Shown here in pieces: positions 48,225 through 61,147 of a stretch of DNA of 64,000 bases. Origin of the DNA: Siderastrea radians (Eukaryota > Cnidaria > Anthozoa > Scleractinia > Rhizangiidae); the NCBI GenBank assembly GCA_964017195.1, contig OZ024898.1, positions 2,466,001-2,530,000 of the forward strand, read 5' to 3'. Below the pieces are notes generated by a model. The model made no database searches, was not told where the DNA came from, and worked only from the letters and a program-made list of their open reading frames with translations. Each line of letters starts with the position of its first letter. The stretch's first letter is position 1. A program made the translations under genes and the position numbers.

Positions 48225-51200
48225 GTCTCTAGCTCGGTGGTGATTTCATAATCAATATCAGTGAGAAAATTAAATTCGAGCTGGTTAAAACGATTATGCC
48301 AAAAAGAAAAGGAAGATTGTTTTGAAACTCAAAATCTCTTTCTCAGTTCCCGCTGTTTACACGATCCGTTGTTTGGTCTGGTTCTCGAATTCTCAGTTGC
48401 GTGCCGTTTGGTACTTGCGTATTTTTTTTCTAAATATGTAAATGTACTTCTAGCATAATTTGAGTAACATTGCTTAACTGAGCAACGATGACAGTTTTTT
48501 GTTTAACGAGGGAGATTCCAATTGCAATTAACATACAATTGTCTTTCAACAGTGAAAGGTTTTTTGCTAGCTTCCAGCTGAACATACAGGTTTGACAAAT
48601 CACGATGAATTAAAGTTAGAACGGTAGTTGGCCTTATCTTTTTTTACACTTTTTTTGGTCTCACTTGGCCCAATTGAAATATTTTAAAAGAGCTTTATGA
48701 TGCAGTTTAGCAGGAAAGGCATCGATCACCATGCATGACAACCAAGCTTTTGCTAAACACGTAACCTACTTATTTATGCTGATTATACAGCTAGCTCGTC
48801 CCACTCATCAAATTAGAAATTAAAATGAAACTTACAGTTAATGTCAATTTTCTTAAAGAGAAAACAGGTTTGAGGGATAAACGTTTGCTCAGGTTTTCAA
48901 AATACCTGAAATTTGGAAACACTTTTTAATGTTTCATAAATTCGAAGTTAAGTTTTGTTTTTGCAATTGTAATTTTTAAGGTTAAAAACCATCAAACGTC
49001 TGCGGTTTCAGCGGCATATACGCACGAAAGCCGGTGCGTAATGAACAGCAAATTAATTCTTGGATCAGTTTTGGAAAAAGTATCGCAATGACCCATACAA
49101 AGATATTTAAGGTATTAAGTGAATTCGTCTCGTAAATTGGTAGTTGGGTTGGTAACTCGACAGCGTTGTGTGTTGGTTTAAACTCGTTAACGATTTTCGC
49201 TCACGGGGTCAGCGGGGTGAAAGTTAGCTTCATTAACATTTCGTTTAGAATGCTAACTGCAATGTCAATTAAAGGTTTAGTTTTTCCTCTGGCTTTTAAA
49301 ACTGTCAATGGTTTTCGCTTTCTAATGGGATACACTGAGCAAACATTACGTAATTTAAGATTCAGCACATCCAGCGCTCATTTTAGAAAGTTATATGCGA
49401 TGACTCAGTAAATATGTCTCACGTTTTGACTGAATGCGTACTGACGTCAGTGTAAGGGGGATTTTTCTCTCCAGTTATAAAACTGTCATAGCTGCTCCCA
49501 GTTTCAGGTGAGATATGTGCAAATATTGCGTAGATGAATAACTTGTTGGGAAAACTTAATTCAAAAAGTGCGTCTATTTTTATGAAATCTTGAAAACTTC
49601 GACGCCGTTATAAGTCTGTATTGGAGGATAGTTTTAAAATTTAGTCCGTGGAGAAAATTTGCCTAAAAAATCTCAAGAATGAGTAGTCGCTATAACGTGC
49701 GTCGTGGATTTGAAGTCAAAGTTGGGCTTGCTACTAACGCTTTATAATTAACCGAGTCAACACACAGTCAAAAAAGTGAGTTACGAAAGCTTAATTTACC
49801 CCCAAAGTGTTCTCGAACACTGCAAGCCCATAATGGTATCACTTGTTCATACAATACATAATTAAGACGGCAAAACCGAAAGAAGCAAATTTTAAGTTAA
49901 CACTCCACTAAAGGACGGTGCCTCCTAATACAGAAATATTTTTGCAAAGGCTATGACTATGGGGAAAAAGCAGAACTTAGCAGAGGTTGTTGGAATCTAA
50001 AAAGAAAAGCGTGGTTAACCACTCATTTTTCATAGATAAATAAGCAACCATAATTCTAAAACAGCTTGAAAAGGCATTTTCTTTCCACATTTATGCTCAT
50101 TATCTCTGAAAAATGTGTGGTTACCCCACAATTTTCTTTTTGGATTTTGATAGCCCTTGTTCAGTAAGATCTGCTTTTTCCACATAGTCATAAACCACAC
50201 AAAAGTACCTTTGTATTTGTAGGCAAATTCTTAATTAAATTTAACTGATTCATCACGGTCCTTTATTGAAAATTGAAGATGTGGTCATCCCTTGAATCTA
50301 GTAATGTAATTTTTACACATATTGCACTTAATAGCAAACCCACCTTCACTTATAACTTTTTCGTGGTAAAAATCACCTGATCTTTAAAATATATAGGAAA
50401 AACGGGAGGAAATAGGGCGTAATTTATAGGAAATAACTGAAATCCGTTGTTGAATAAATTCCGTAAAATTGAAAATCTTAGGCAATTTTGAATTTTGAAC
50501 TTGGAATTCTAAGAAGAACATTATTCTGAAAAATATGAGCGTTGTAGCTGCGCTAGAAAACAAAGAATCACGCTGACAGTTTGTTTGGAATCACGTTCCA
50601 CTTGTTGCCATTTGTTTGGATATCTTCCCGCAGTCTTGTGACAGAGTTTTACAGACAAAAGTATTGCCAAATAAGGACAAAATGAAAACAGTATTACCCT
50701 CTTTCTAGCTCTGCTACATCTTGCAGATTTGAACAGCAAAATATTTTGTCTGGAACAAATTGTTCAGATTTTAAGCTAGCTTTCCTTCAATGGTGACAGT
50801 CAGTGAGGATTTCCCCCAGGGACAACAAATTTGTACGGTGTAAGAAACACTAACACTTGCAGTGAAGTACCTGCCTCGTCCCCAGGCGTCCCTCCTTATT
50901 GTATGATGGTGCGCGTGGCGTTGTGGGATAGGTGCACTGCAGCCGGTCGACGTGTGGCAGGTCTTGATCACTTTCTTGTCAAAATCGTCGATCTCTTGTC
51001 AAAAAACATTTTCGTCCTTTTTTTGATGGCAACTGCTTGGAAATTAATACTAGAAGGTATCACGTGGGCCGTATTTCCGTCAGCATGTGGACTTTAAGCG
51101 CCATACTTATCATTTTTCTCGTTTGAATCAACGGAATCTGATCGGCTCACATCAAGTCCATTAGTTTGGCGGGAGAACAAAATATTTTCTAGAAATGGGG

Positions 51201-51478
51201 GATTTAAGTACCACGATTGCGCGTCAATCTGGAGATTGGAAAGAGGAAAGGAGAAAAGGACAACGGCTCTGAAGGTGCTGCGATGGAGAAGGAACCTCTT
51301 CCTCGCGGGAAGATTTTCTGAAGACGGTAAGTTCTGTTTGTATCACAACGTGTGGAAGTTCAAGGTAGTTTCTTGATTTTGCATTTCTGCTTTTTTATAT
51401 GACTAGAACGAAAAAGTGCTCGCTCATTGAAACCATCACTTGGAAACCAATTTACCATAATTTAGTTGTCTAAACTTA
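48225..51478. other. Upstream region of the receptor; no supported gene
   Basis: AT-rich sequence with scattered short frames. The receptor promoter should lie just above 48224, but no clear TATA box or initiator stands out. A small palindromic match (AGGATGC-type) was not found; nothing else is claimed. Confidence 0.35.
51180..51328 (+). other. Possible first exon with strong splice donor
   Basis: GAAGACG|GTAAGTTC at 51321-51336 is a near-consensus donor. Upstream is an ATG frame of 25 codons (MGDLSTTIARQSGDWKEERR..) that stops before the donor, then a second short ATG frame. It may be a 5' UTR exon of a plus-strand gene whose intron received the transposon at 51479-55598. Weak. Confidence 0.2.
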
Positions 51479-52285
51479 ATAGTCCGGCAGATTGGTGCAA
51501 AAATATGACGGAATTGTGAGATTTATGTTAAAAGCACCACATTTGGCACATAGATAGAGACATAACTACTAAACAATATTAGCTATGGACCCACCTGGGA
51601 AGTATCCCATAATTGCAGTTTCAACGGGTTAAGGAAGTTCACTGAAATTCTGGCATGGAAACGAGGCTGGGATTCTGTTTCTCGTGTAGCAGCCACAGTC
51701 CTGTATCAAAAGAGCGACAGTCCTCCAAAAGTGGAGAATTACTTAATATATTTGTTTTTCTTTGATTGTGGAGTCGTTTCAGGTGATCACGTGACAGGTC
51801 ACGTGATTGCACGTACAGTATCGTGGCATAACTAATACGAATTTGAGACGGCGGTACTGCGCTGATATTGAGGGATGGATTGGGGTGAAAATATATTTCA
51901 GAATAGACAAGAAAACGATGACCAATACGATGATAATATTTTCTTTCAGCATCGTCAATATAGGGCTGTAACGCTGCCCTAAAAATTGCGATTGAAGCAA
52001 TTAACATAACAAAAATTAGGCTGTTGATGAAAATAGAAATCGTACCGGCTATTCACGGGTTGTTACACGTGAACATCTTTAGTCAAAACGATATTTCCTT
52101 ATATTCCTTACGATATTTCCGATATTTCCTGCCTGTTTTTTCCTTTTTATTCGTACTTCTTTTTAAATTCTTTACTTCTCGAGTTAGAAGGCTAGCAAAA
52201 CAAATTGAGATAGCTATCGAATGGGTTTTTTCCGAAAGTAGCTTTTCCACCGAATTGATTATAAATATATAAAAATCGCGCCAGC

Positions 52286-54775
52286 GTGGGAAAATCTTCG
52301 GCTATCCCTGGCGGCAATTTTACATCTCGCTTATTTTTAAACGAAGTACTCTGTTTGCTTTCTGAGCATGAAAACTGCTATTTGATAGGGGAAAAGATAG
52401 AAGCGAAACCTCCTTTACTCATTTGCTCACGCACCCCTCTCGCGCATCAAGTTACTGCTGCTGTTCTGTATATCCTTATGGATAAGGCATACAAGACCTA
52501 TCGGGAGCGTGTTGATGAAGGAGAAGAGCCCAAGTCATTCAGGGACTGGCGCAAGCAAGCAGAGCTAGAAAGTCCACAATCAATTTAAATACTGGTCGCT
52601 TACGCTTCACTTCCAGCTCACCATTCTGATATTCGTCTGGTCTTTGAGGAGGATGCCTGCAAATCTCTAGCACCGTGGTTTTTTGATTTAGACCGCACCC
52701 ACTACGCGAGATGGCTGCCAGTTCATATTTGCGACATGGAATGTCGTGAAACAGAAATTCCAGCGATAGCTGCAGAGTTCAAGAACGGTAATTTTGTAGT
52801 GAATAAAACCAACCGTGCATTTTCCTCGCTTCCCATTGATCAAGCGCGATCTTCAAAGGTGACGGAGGATCTATTGGCTTAACAGAGAGTTCAACTCAAT
52901 TATTGCGCTGGATGGTATCTGGACCAGAAATATCAAGAATAATCAACGATTTCGAATTGTCCCAGGAATTGGTCAGGAATATAGCGAAACAAGAAGAGTA
53001 AGAAGATTTACGCCACCACGAGCAAATGAAAGGGGTCCAAAACACTTTCCGGAATCAAGTGAATGCAGTTTGTAGCATCATTGAAGAAATGGGCAACCCT
53101 TCGCAGACCAAACTGGAGATTTGTTTGTGCTAGACACCCGTGACATTGCGTATTCCAAGGTTGTTGAAACGGTCAGAACTGTAGAGCAACTAGGCAAGGA
53201 TCAGTATCAGCAGTTTGTTACCAAAAAGCTGCAGGAGAGAACAACACCACTGTTTGATACAATCCAGAAAAACAAGTTGCCACTATTCAGCAGTCCTCCC
53301 GCTACAAAAGAGGAGTCTAGCGATAAACTCAAAATAGCATCATTCACTAAAAAGCAACTGCTCTCTGTTTTCACGTCTTTACGTTTCATGTCAGGTCAGG
53401 GATGGTGATTTGGAAGGATTCTTTGGTCACGAGAACCAGAGTTTTCCCCCTTCGTTATCTCAGTATGGGAAGCTCAGATCTGGTACCAAATCGGATTTTT
53501 TATCGTGTCTCGAGAAGAATGGACCAGCGCAAGCATAAAGGGCTTCTGTTGAAGCTCTGCTACTAGATGGTGCAGCCAACGTTAACACGCTTAAGCCTTG
53601 AGCCTCCAAGACATTTCAAGAGTACAGCGAGACCATCTTCCTTCCATACGTAACAAACCAGTTAAGGAATGTCGAGGGGGGGGGGGTGTGGTATGTGGTG
53701 TGGGACAGATATCTCCCAGGCAGTCTTAAAGATTCTGCACGAAGCAAGAGAGGAAAGGGTATCTGTAGACACGTCAGACCGGACACCAGGATCCCAGGAA
53801 ATTGGACAGCCCTTCTTGAGGGTTGATGAGAACAAAGAGGAACTTTTCCTTTACCTGGCCGAGCAGCTTACCACAATTGGAACTGACCATGGAGAAGTAG
53901 TATCTACTAAACATGAGTCAGTAGTCTTTAACAATGACAGAACTGACGCCCCAGATCTATCACCTTGCATGCACGAAGAAGCCGATACGAGGCTCCTACT
54001 ACATGCCGCTGACGCTGCAAGACGTGGGTACACTAAAGTAATGGTACGCACTGTCGATACAGATGTTACGTTGTGGTCATCGCAGTTGCAAAATTGCAAT
54101 ACTTTTCCTTATCCGAGCTTTGGATTGGGTTTGGTGTTGGCAAACACCTGAAATATTTGCCAGCACACAACATATTCCGGAGTATTGGCGAAGAAAAGTC
54201 ACAAGCTGTCCTCGCATTTCACGCCTTTACAGGTGTGATCAAACATCGTCTTTTGCCCACTATGGCAAAAAGACAGCATGGGAAGCGTGGGGCACGTTCA
54301 ATGAGGTGACGGCAGCTTTCCAAGCTCTTAGCAATGCTCCAACGGTGGATGTTGTGGATGAGGTGATGCCTATTCTTGAGCGATACGTGACCATCATGTA
54401 TGATCGTACCAGCACTTGCACTCGCGGAGGGACCTATTTACACGTAAAGGGAGAGATATTGAAGCCATTCCTCCCACCTCAGATGCCTTGCGTCAACATG
54501 TAAAGAGGTCCACGCACCAGGCTGGCCACTGCTAGGGCAATTCCTCGGTGCCATCTCCTCCGTTTCCGTGTCCGAGTGAATGGGGCTGGGCGAAAGTCGC
54601 TAATGATATGTGGGCGCCCTTTTGGATGACAATTCCCCATGTATCACAGAGCTGTCAGGAGCTATTGAAATGTGGTTGCACGAGTGAAAGAGGTTGTGCA
54701 GGACGATGTAAATGCGTTAAAGCCGAGCTGCCGTGCACAGCACTGTGCAGTTGCGCTGGGCTGTGCGAACGAGAA
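52286..54775 (+). pseudogene. Broken copy of invertebrate multicopy EADTR-family element protein
   Basis: Segments in changing frames give a colinear protein: KSFRDWRKQAELESPQ (52540), YWSLTLHFQLTILIFV (52594), LAPWFFDLDRTHYARWLPVH (52668), LLRWMVSGPEISRIINDFE (52900), DLFVLDTRDIAYSKVVETV (53117), KLPLFSSPP (53275), FLPYVTNQLRNV (53640), DENKEELFLYLAEQL (53830), CMHEEADTRLLLHAADAARR (53969), VMVRTVDTDV (54040), ELWIGFGVGKHLKYLPAH (54112), AFHAFTG (54217), KKTAWEAWGTFNEV (54268) and a Cys-rich tail CGCTSERGCAGRCKCVKA (54675). The family is known to me as abundant, uncharacterised proteins in cnidarian and other invertebrate genomes. EADTR..H and DTDV may belong to a PIN/FEN1-like nuclease fold; this is inference. 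At least five frameshifts or stops make it non-functional. Confidence 0.8.
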
Positions 54776-54956
54776 TGAACGACAGAATGCCGGATGCAAA
54801 TGAACAAATCTGTGTATCGCTTGCATTATTAACAACATTCCTATGAATTTGTGTTTGGCTTTTTTAAGTTGGTTTGACGTTTTTAGGGCTTAATTTTTAA
54901 AGGTTTTACTGTTTCGTAGTTTCTATGTATGAACTTGGTCAAATGATTGAAATAAA

Positions 54957-55456
54957 AATTAAGCGAGCCGGGATAAGATTATTATGTCCAAAGCTAGGCA
55001 TAAAAAGCGTATTTAGTCACGTGGTTGGTCACGTGATCACACTAGAGGGCCAGTAATGTCTTGTTAAACTGGTTAATTTCTTACGAAACATTGTCTCACT
55101 CCGCTGGAAATAGATAATTCATCCAACCTCGTTTCCATGTTAGAAGTCCAGTAGGCCAACTTAAGGGGATGGATCCCAAATGACCAAATGACCAAATGAC
55201 CAAATAACTAAGATGCAAATTGAGAGAGTCAGGGTAAGATTACAATGTCCAATGCTTGGTATTAAAAAGCGTATTTGGTCACGTGGTTAGTCACGTGATC
55301 ATACAAGAAGGCCAATTATGTCTCAGAATGCATATTGGAATTCATTTTTTGGTTTCACTTGTTAACTTCTTCCGATACATTGTCTCACTTTGCTGAAAAT
55401 AAAGAAATAAGTCACCCGGCCTCGTTTCCATGTGAGAAGTGTAGTGTGCCACCTTA
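54957..55456 (+). repeat. Sub-terminal direct repeat in the 4.1 kb transposon
   Basis: A block of about 220 bp (AAATTRAG..GAG..GGRTAAGATTA, AAAAAGCGTATTTRGTCACGTGG, CATTGTCTCACT, CCTCGTTTCCATGT) occurs at 54957-55170 and 55217-55456. A short (AAATGACC)n run at 55171-55203 lies between. Confidence 0.8.
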
Positions 55457-55639
55457 AACCCGTTATAATTACAATTATGGGGTAGATCCCAGGTGGGTCC
55501 ATAGCTAATATTGTTCAGTATGTAATTCTCCATCTTTGTGCAAAATTTGGTGCTTTTACCATAAATTCCACAATTCTTGCACCAATCTGCCGGACTATAA
55601 GCCTTTTCTTTTTCAATTAAAGGGCACAATTAATTAAGG

Positions 55640-55965
55640 AAACCCGAGATTAGTTGCCTATTCAAGGAAATCAGTATGATGTTTGTAAAATTGCAGTGAA
55701 ATTAGGGAGGCTTGAAATTTGTGCTGGTCTGGAGAAATATATTCCAAAATTATTATGTTTGATAAACAAAGGATTTTTGGATCTTGGCTATACAGTTTCT
55801 TTTTCTTTTGCTGCCAGGCTGGAGGATGATTTTACATGTACATTTCTTTTGTTACGTATACTCCTACAAATTCAGCAGAAATGAAAGTTCAGCTGTATGT
55901 GGCACTGACATGTTGAAGTATAAATATGTTCATGAATCAGTCCAATAAACTGTAGCACATCAATT
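55640..55965 (+). other. Possible terminal exon or 3' UTR with poly(A) signal
   Basis: An open frame to 55884 (KLGRLEICAGLEKYIPKLL..) is followed by CCAATAAACTG near 55940, a good AATAAA signal. No family is recognised. It could be the 3' end of the gene whose first exon may lie at 51180-51328, or chance. Confidence 0.2.
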
Positions 55966-56359
55966 GTTGTTGTGTAAACCTGTGTAGAGAGAATGGGGCT
56001 ATAATAATTTGATTTGAAGTTTTGATATATTGAGGGACCTTTGATGTAATGTATTTTCTCGATAAATGCTGGGGGCGTTTATTTAGAACTAGACCTCGTA
56101 GACCTGGCGATTACTCGGCGCCCGGCGTTTATTAAAATGGGGTAATTTTCATCAATTCTGGTAGCCTTATTCTTTGGTTTTAAATACTTCAAGTTTGCTA
56201 AAATTGCAGCAAATATAGCAAAACACAATTAAAACAGGAATTAATGTTCCAACCCATGAGAGTAAGTGAGACGACAACAGTTTGTGGGATAAAGGGGTAG
56301 GGGAGGAAGTACTCCAGTGAAGCATAGATTGCATACAGGTCAGGCTAGTCTAGTTTGGC

Positions 56360-56590
56360 AATGGGCCTCCCCAGAGGGCCAAGTTCCCCAATGAGTGAGG
56401 CCCCAAACAGTCCTCCCCTGAGGGCTATCCCCCATGAGCGAGGACGGTAACCTCCCCAGAGGGCTAAAATCCCCCATTAGCGAGGTCCTTATCCGATCCT
56501 CCCCAGGGGGCTAACAATCCCCTCAGAGCGAGGTCCTTATCCTCCCCAGAGGGCTAAAATCCCCCATGAGCGAGGTCCTTATCCTATCCG
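56360..56590 (+). repeat. Minisatellite, unit about 45 bp, 5 copies
   Basis: Unit CCTCCCCAGAGGGCTAAAAT followed by CCCCCATGAGCGAGGTCCTTATC, varying in length and sequence between copies. Confidence 0.85.
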
Positions 56591-58037
56591 AGCCTATACC
56601 CTAAGGTTACCATAGTAACCAGTTGTGAATGGCGCAGAATATAGAAGTAACTGAGACTGTGAGTCCATGGGGAAAAGTGTGACCTGTATTGGGAGCACTT
56701 CCTCCCTTACCCATGTTTATTGAAATTAACAATTACTAAAATAAGGCTAACAACTACAGCAGTGTACGAAGGCCAGAGTAATAACTATCATGCCCTTACA
56801 TTGATCACACTATTCAAAGAACTGATCAAAAATTAGGAAATAAAAATAAATAAATAAATAAAACAATGCCAATAATGAAAAGCAAGTCAGTAGTAAATGA
56901 GGCTAAGAAAAAGGCTATAAAGCCAGAGTTCGCAGTCTCATCACAGCTTTGCGCTGTGGCAAAGAATGAACAATAAACTACATTAGACTAGAAACTGTGG
57001 TAATATACAATTAGCTGGTACATTAATTTTACATCTATATGTTGACGGAACAAGATGTATACTGTAGATAAGGTACTATTGCATACAACCGGATACAGGT
57101 GTTTATAACGTTTGGGGCAACGGTTATGAAACTGTGCAAAGCCATGCCCATAGAAACTGAGACAACACGTGGGAGGGAGGGAGGGGAGCTGGTTAACAAA
57201 GGTACTCAACCAGAATGATTACTAGACTGGAAGGCTGAAATGAACAAAGGCAGATTGAGGGTGTTTGATTTCACGTGAGCAGCCAAACGTCATTGGTCAA
57301 ATACAAATATCCTGATCTTTGCACGTGAATGCGGCATGTCCTTTAGGCATGATGATTGAAAGGTCTTATCTTGATGACATATCACATTGCCGATATAGTA
57401 ACGCTAGGACATTAACCTCATGGCTGTCCCATTAACTTTAATTTATAATACTTATAAATTGGCTTTAAATGTTTCTGATGTCGTCTAAAGTGGCTTAAAG
57501 TCAATAAAAATCAAAACGATGCAAGAGGAATTGGGTGCTCAGTAGCGTGTACAGTTCATTAATGTGACTTGTGGAATAAAATTCTCGCAAACTCGCAACT
57601 TGAGTGAAAAGAGTACAAAAATTCCATGGGTACTATATTACTTGAATGCATTTAGCTAAGTTTAGCTATTCCTTGACACCAAAACGAGGCTCCGCCTTGT
57701 ACAACACAATAGAAACTCCCACATGAGAGGGAAACAAGCTTCCGCCTATATTTATATGGATTCTAAGACGTAGAGTAAACTATCTAACCCCCGTGCGGGC
57801 GGACCGGTATGGGTGGGAGCTATGCATAGGCTCTGCTCTAGTGGCCTATCTCCCAGTGAGGGGGAAGGGGGAGCAGAATCACGGGCGGCCTTTTTTGCCA
57901 TTTTTATTTTTCGTTTTCTACAATGTTACCAAAAAAGTTATCAAAACGCGTTTAAACTTGCACTGATATGTCAGGAAATAAGTGGACATGATATGTTCAA
58001 TGTAATTGTGATACAAAGGACTACAAAGAGGGATTAA

Positions 58038-58448
58038 GGGGGCATTCTGGTCAAATTTTTAGGAAATAGGATAAGATTTAAGAGAGTAATAAACGAGGGA
58101 TAAAATTTTTGTACACACCCCCAGACAGGCCACCCCCACGAAAGAGCACTTGGAGTTGTTTGCGGCCTGCATTTGGTATCCATCTATTAATTATTAACTT
58201 TAAAATTAAATTTTAACTCACCTTTATTTTCTATCAATTTTCAATTTTCTTAAAATTCATCTATCCCTCCCCCTCAATTTTTTTCTTTACATTCACTTTA
58301 AAAATCACGAAAAAATTCTAACAGATTTATGGGAATAAGCACTACAACCCTATGGGAGCGTTTTTGGATTGAATGAAATTCTGTGGAGATAATTAAGAAA
58401 AAGGGCAAAAAAAGTTAAGAAAACTGGGTATCTGACCAGAATGCCCCC
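58038..58448. mobile_element. TTAA-flanked MITE with GGGGGCATTCTGGTCA ends
   Basis: GGGGGCATTCTGGTCA and TGACCAGAATGCCCCC are inverted, each bordered by TTAA (58034-58037, 58449-58452), the site used by piggyBac-type elements. It is 411 bp, non-coding, nested in the 56.0-58.7 kb element. Confidence 0.75.
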
Positions 58449-59156
58449 TTAATATACGCCCACTTTCTTTAGTTGGAATGAGTACTGTAGTGGTTCATGA
58501 ACCTTTTTAAAATTGCTTTAACTAATTTGAAAGGAGAATCATTAGCATAAAGGTTCAGTTTCAAATAAACACCAGACCATAAGGACCCGGCGTTTATTTG
58601 AACCTGTCGTTTATTTGAAGCCCAGCGTTCAATCGAGAAAATGCGACATTACGTCTTACCCACATGCAACTTTTTTTGGCCAGTGCAAAAGTTGAAATTG
58701 AAGTTTGCCAGTGGCTGCCTCGTAAACACAACTTCGGCAACTGGTTGCTGGCTTTCTTGTGTGCACTAAGACAGCACAGAGGGCACAGCAAGAAATTTTT
58801 AGCAGGAAATCCTTGATTATGACAAGGGAACCTGGGAATTAGAATAAAAATTATAATAACATTTTCCCATTCATTGATTTATTTTTGCCATGAGGACAGG
58901 TTGCTTGATTAATTTACATGCAACAGCAACGATAATTTGTGTAATTTTGTCCACACAACCTGATCAGAAGCAGGAATTTGAATCAGTTTGTATTATGTGG
59001 CCAGTGTTGTGGTGACCAAATTCTTTCATGACAACGAGGATTTTTTATTAATATGGGCATGTCATACATAGGGAATTATCAATGTGATCTGTTCCTGCAT
59101 CGTGTGTGACCCGTTGCCAAATGTGTCCCAACTTTTATTATCTACACATAGTACAA

Positions 59157-59245
59157 GCATGAGCATAAGCTTAAACACAAGCATAACTGCAAGCAAAATG
59201 GAAAGGAATAGTTTTCTTGCTTGTGCTTGCATCAAGCCTGTTTTT
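59157..59245. repeat. Short foldback with AAGCATAAGC/GCTTGTGCTTGC repeats
   Basis: CAAGCATGAGCATAAGCTTAA..CAAGCATAACTGCAAGCA is mirrored by TTGCTTGTGCTTGCATCAAGC. Confidence 0.55.
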
Positions 59246-60066
59246 ACAGTGATCTAAAGACTGTCATGGTAGTGCTCGAGTTACCAGTAAAATCATGCTT
59301 TACTGTCCTGGGTGTTTTCTCAGCTGTTTTAAGTCCTCCCATAACTCTAAGGAAACAGGGAAAGGAAGTTTTGGTATGAGTTGTAGCTCTTGTAGGCTAC
59401 ACAAAAAGGCAGCCATCACCATATTACCATAATACAATCAAAGAGAGTGTATGTTACATTCAATAAAACTTCAGCTGTACAATACATTTTATCTGCTGGC
59501 GGATGGGTAGGGATTCATCCACTGGATAAAGTTATCCTCCCTTGGAACTAGGGACAGTAATGAGATTATGAGCTGAGTGGGGTTACTTTTGCTTCCCACT
59601 CATCTCATTTATTGTTTCAGTCCTTAGATGCAATGCTTTCCACTATTTCTGGAGATATGAGATTAACTGAGAATTATATTATCCTTTTTTTTCTTGAATT
59701 ACTGGATTTTTATTTTGTACTCTAATCCTAGAATTATGAAAGATGAGATAAATACTATTGAAGAACATTTTATTATACAATGCTAGGATAGGGCCATTTG
59801 TCAAGTCATTTTGTGTGTACAGAGTTGACAACATATGAAACTGCAGGAAATGTTGTGGTCAGTTGTGTTGGTTCCAACCATGTTCTCTAAGGTCTTTTTG
59901 TTCACAAGTTCAGCATGAAACTGATTTTGAATAAGACAGTACATTAAAATCTACAAAATGCTTATACAGTGTATTTGTATGGTCAGTTCAAGTCCAACTT
60001 TTATAATGCTGTCCCACATGTACAAAGCCTTCATTATGAGCACCAGAGGAAACTTTCAAGAAAACC

Positions 60067-60068
<2 letters not shown>

Positions 60069-60112
<44 letters not shown>
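60069..60112 (+). repeat. (TG)n microsatellite
   Basis: About 22 perfect dinucleotide units. Confidence 0.95.
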
Positions 60113-60113
<1 letters not shown>

Positions 60114-61147
60114 TGAGGGAAGGCTGGGGTGGGAGAGGGTTGGGGTCATGTGTGGGCTTTTCCCTGGGGCAGCATCACAGTTTCGCTTCCTACATCTTCC
60201 TACATATGAAAGAAAATATTTACTGTCACCATCTTGTTTTTGTAGTGTATGATAATTTCCAGATTAGCCAAGACCAATAAACGAATACATATGGGATACA
60301 CACTGAATCACAGAAAGCACACAACTTGGTGCATGCGTTTACAGCTGAAGAAATTCCTTTATCAATGCTAGTCGTGTGCTGGGAATTAAAGGATTATGGA
60401 TGAAAAAATAGGTAATGGTGAATAAAAAAGATTTTCACTAGATACGCAATGGCTCTACCTAAAGCAGACCACCATTAAACCTTTTAACATGGTTTACACT
60501 AACATCGGTCAGAGAAATATAAACCAGTCTTGAATGTAAATATAAACAAGAAGAAATAAAGGCATCAGATGCACAATTATTTGTTTCCAATAAAGATGAT
60601 CAAAAGTTTATTCAAAATCGTGAACACGTTGGAAAGTTAATGTCACAGTATTTCACATCAGGCAAAAACCATCTTGGCATTTCTCAAATCAGAGAATCGC
60701 TCGGTGTGAAAAAAATAGCCACAGCATGACTTCCTCCAGTTGCATTTTGAACTCGAACAAGAAAAGCCCCAGGGGCATTAGACCCCGCCATTGTTGTCCC
60801 TCCCCTAGGGTGCAAAATATATTACGGTCACTCAAGATACGAGCCCTAACCTGTGTAGGGGAAGACACGACGATTATTTGTTTGGACGAGCGAAAACCGG
60901 AGGTCTGGGGCAAGTGACCACCAAAAAAAAAACAATAAAAGTCCTAGGGGGCATTAACCCTGCCGTTGTTCTCTCTGCCCTTGGGGTCCAAAATATATTA
61001 CAGCCAGGTAAAAGTTGGTGATTTAGCGTATCTTTTACGTGTTTGCGATGATGATATAAATCAAGACATGACCTGCCTAATCACCCTGTTTTAGCGTGCG
61101 TGACGAAGAGCGTGATGAAATATTTTGATCATAGCGTGACTCAGCCT

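Larger units (their letters stand above)
51479..55598. mobile_element. 4.1 kb DNA transposon with about 190-bp terminal inverted repeats
   Basis: Left end ATAGTCCGGCAGATTGGTGC; right end is its exact reverse complement at 55579-55598. Homology continues inward (AAAAGCACCA, AACAATATTAGCTATGGACC, CACCTGGGA, CATGGAAACGAGGC) for about 190 bp with many substitutions, then to a GATCACGTGAC..CACGTGA block near 51783-51810 and 55285-55300. The target duplication is ambiguous (TA or AT). It encloses the frameshifted gene at 52286-54775. The superfamily is not recognised. Confidence 0.8.
56047..58651. mobile_element. Probable 2.6 kb inverted-repeat element with GCGTTTATTT blocks
   Basis: TAATGTATTTTCTCGATAAA with GGCGTTTATT copies on the left matches, inverted, TTTATTTGAAGCCC..AATCGAGAAAATGCGACATTA on the right. 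It contains the minisatellite at 56367-56590 and a nested TTAA MITE. No transposase is recognised. End points are approximate. Confidence 0.5.
58660..61140. other. Repeat-rich region, no supported gene
   Basis: Apart from the foldback and microsatellite listed, 60735-60930 is a copy of the GGTCTGGGGCAAGTGACCA repeat family. No exon with a recognised domain was found on either strand. Confidence 0.4.

Noticed and set aside
59969..60280. Val/Cys repeat peptide
   Set aside because: Translation of the (TG)n microsatellite.
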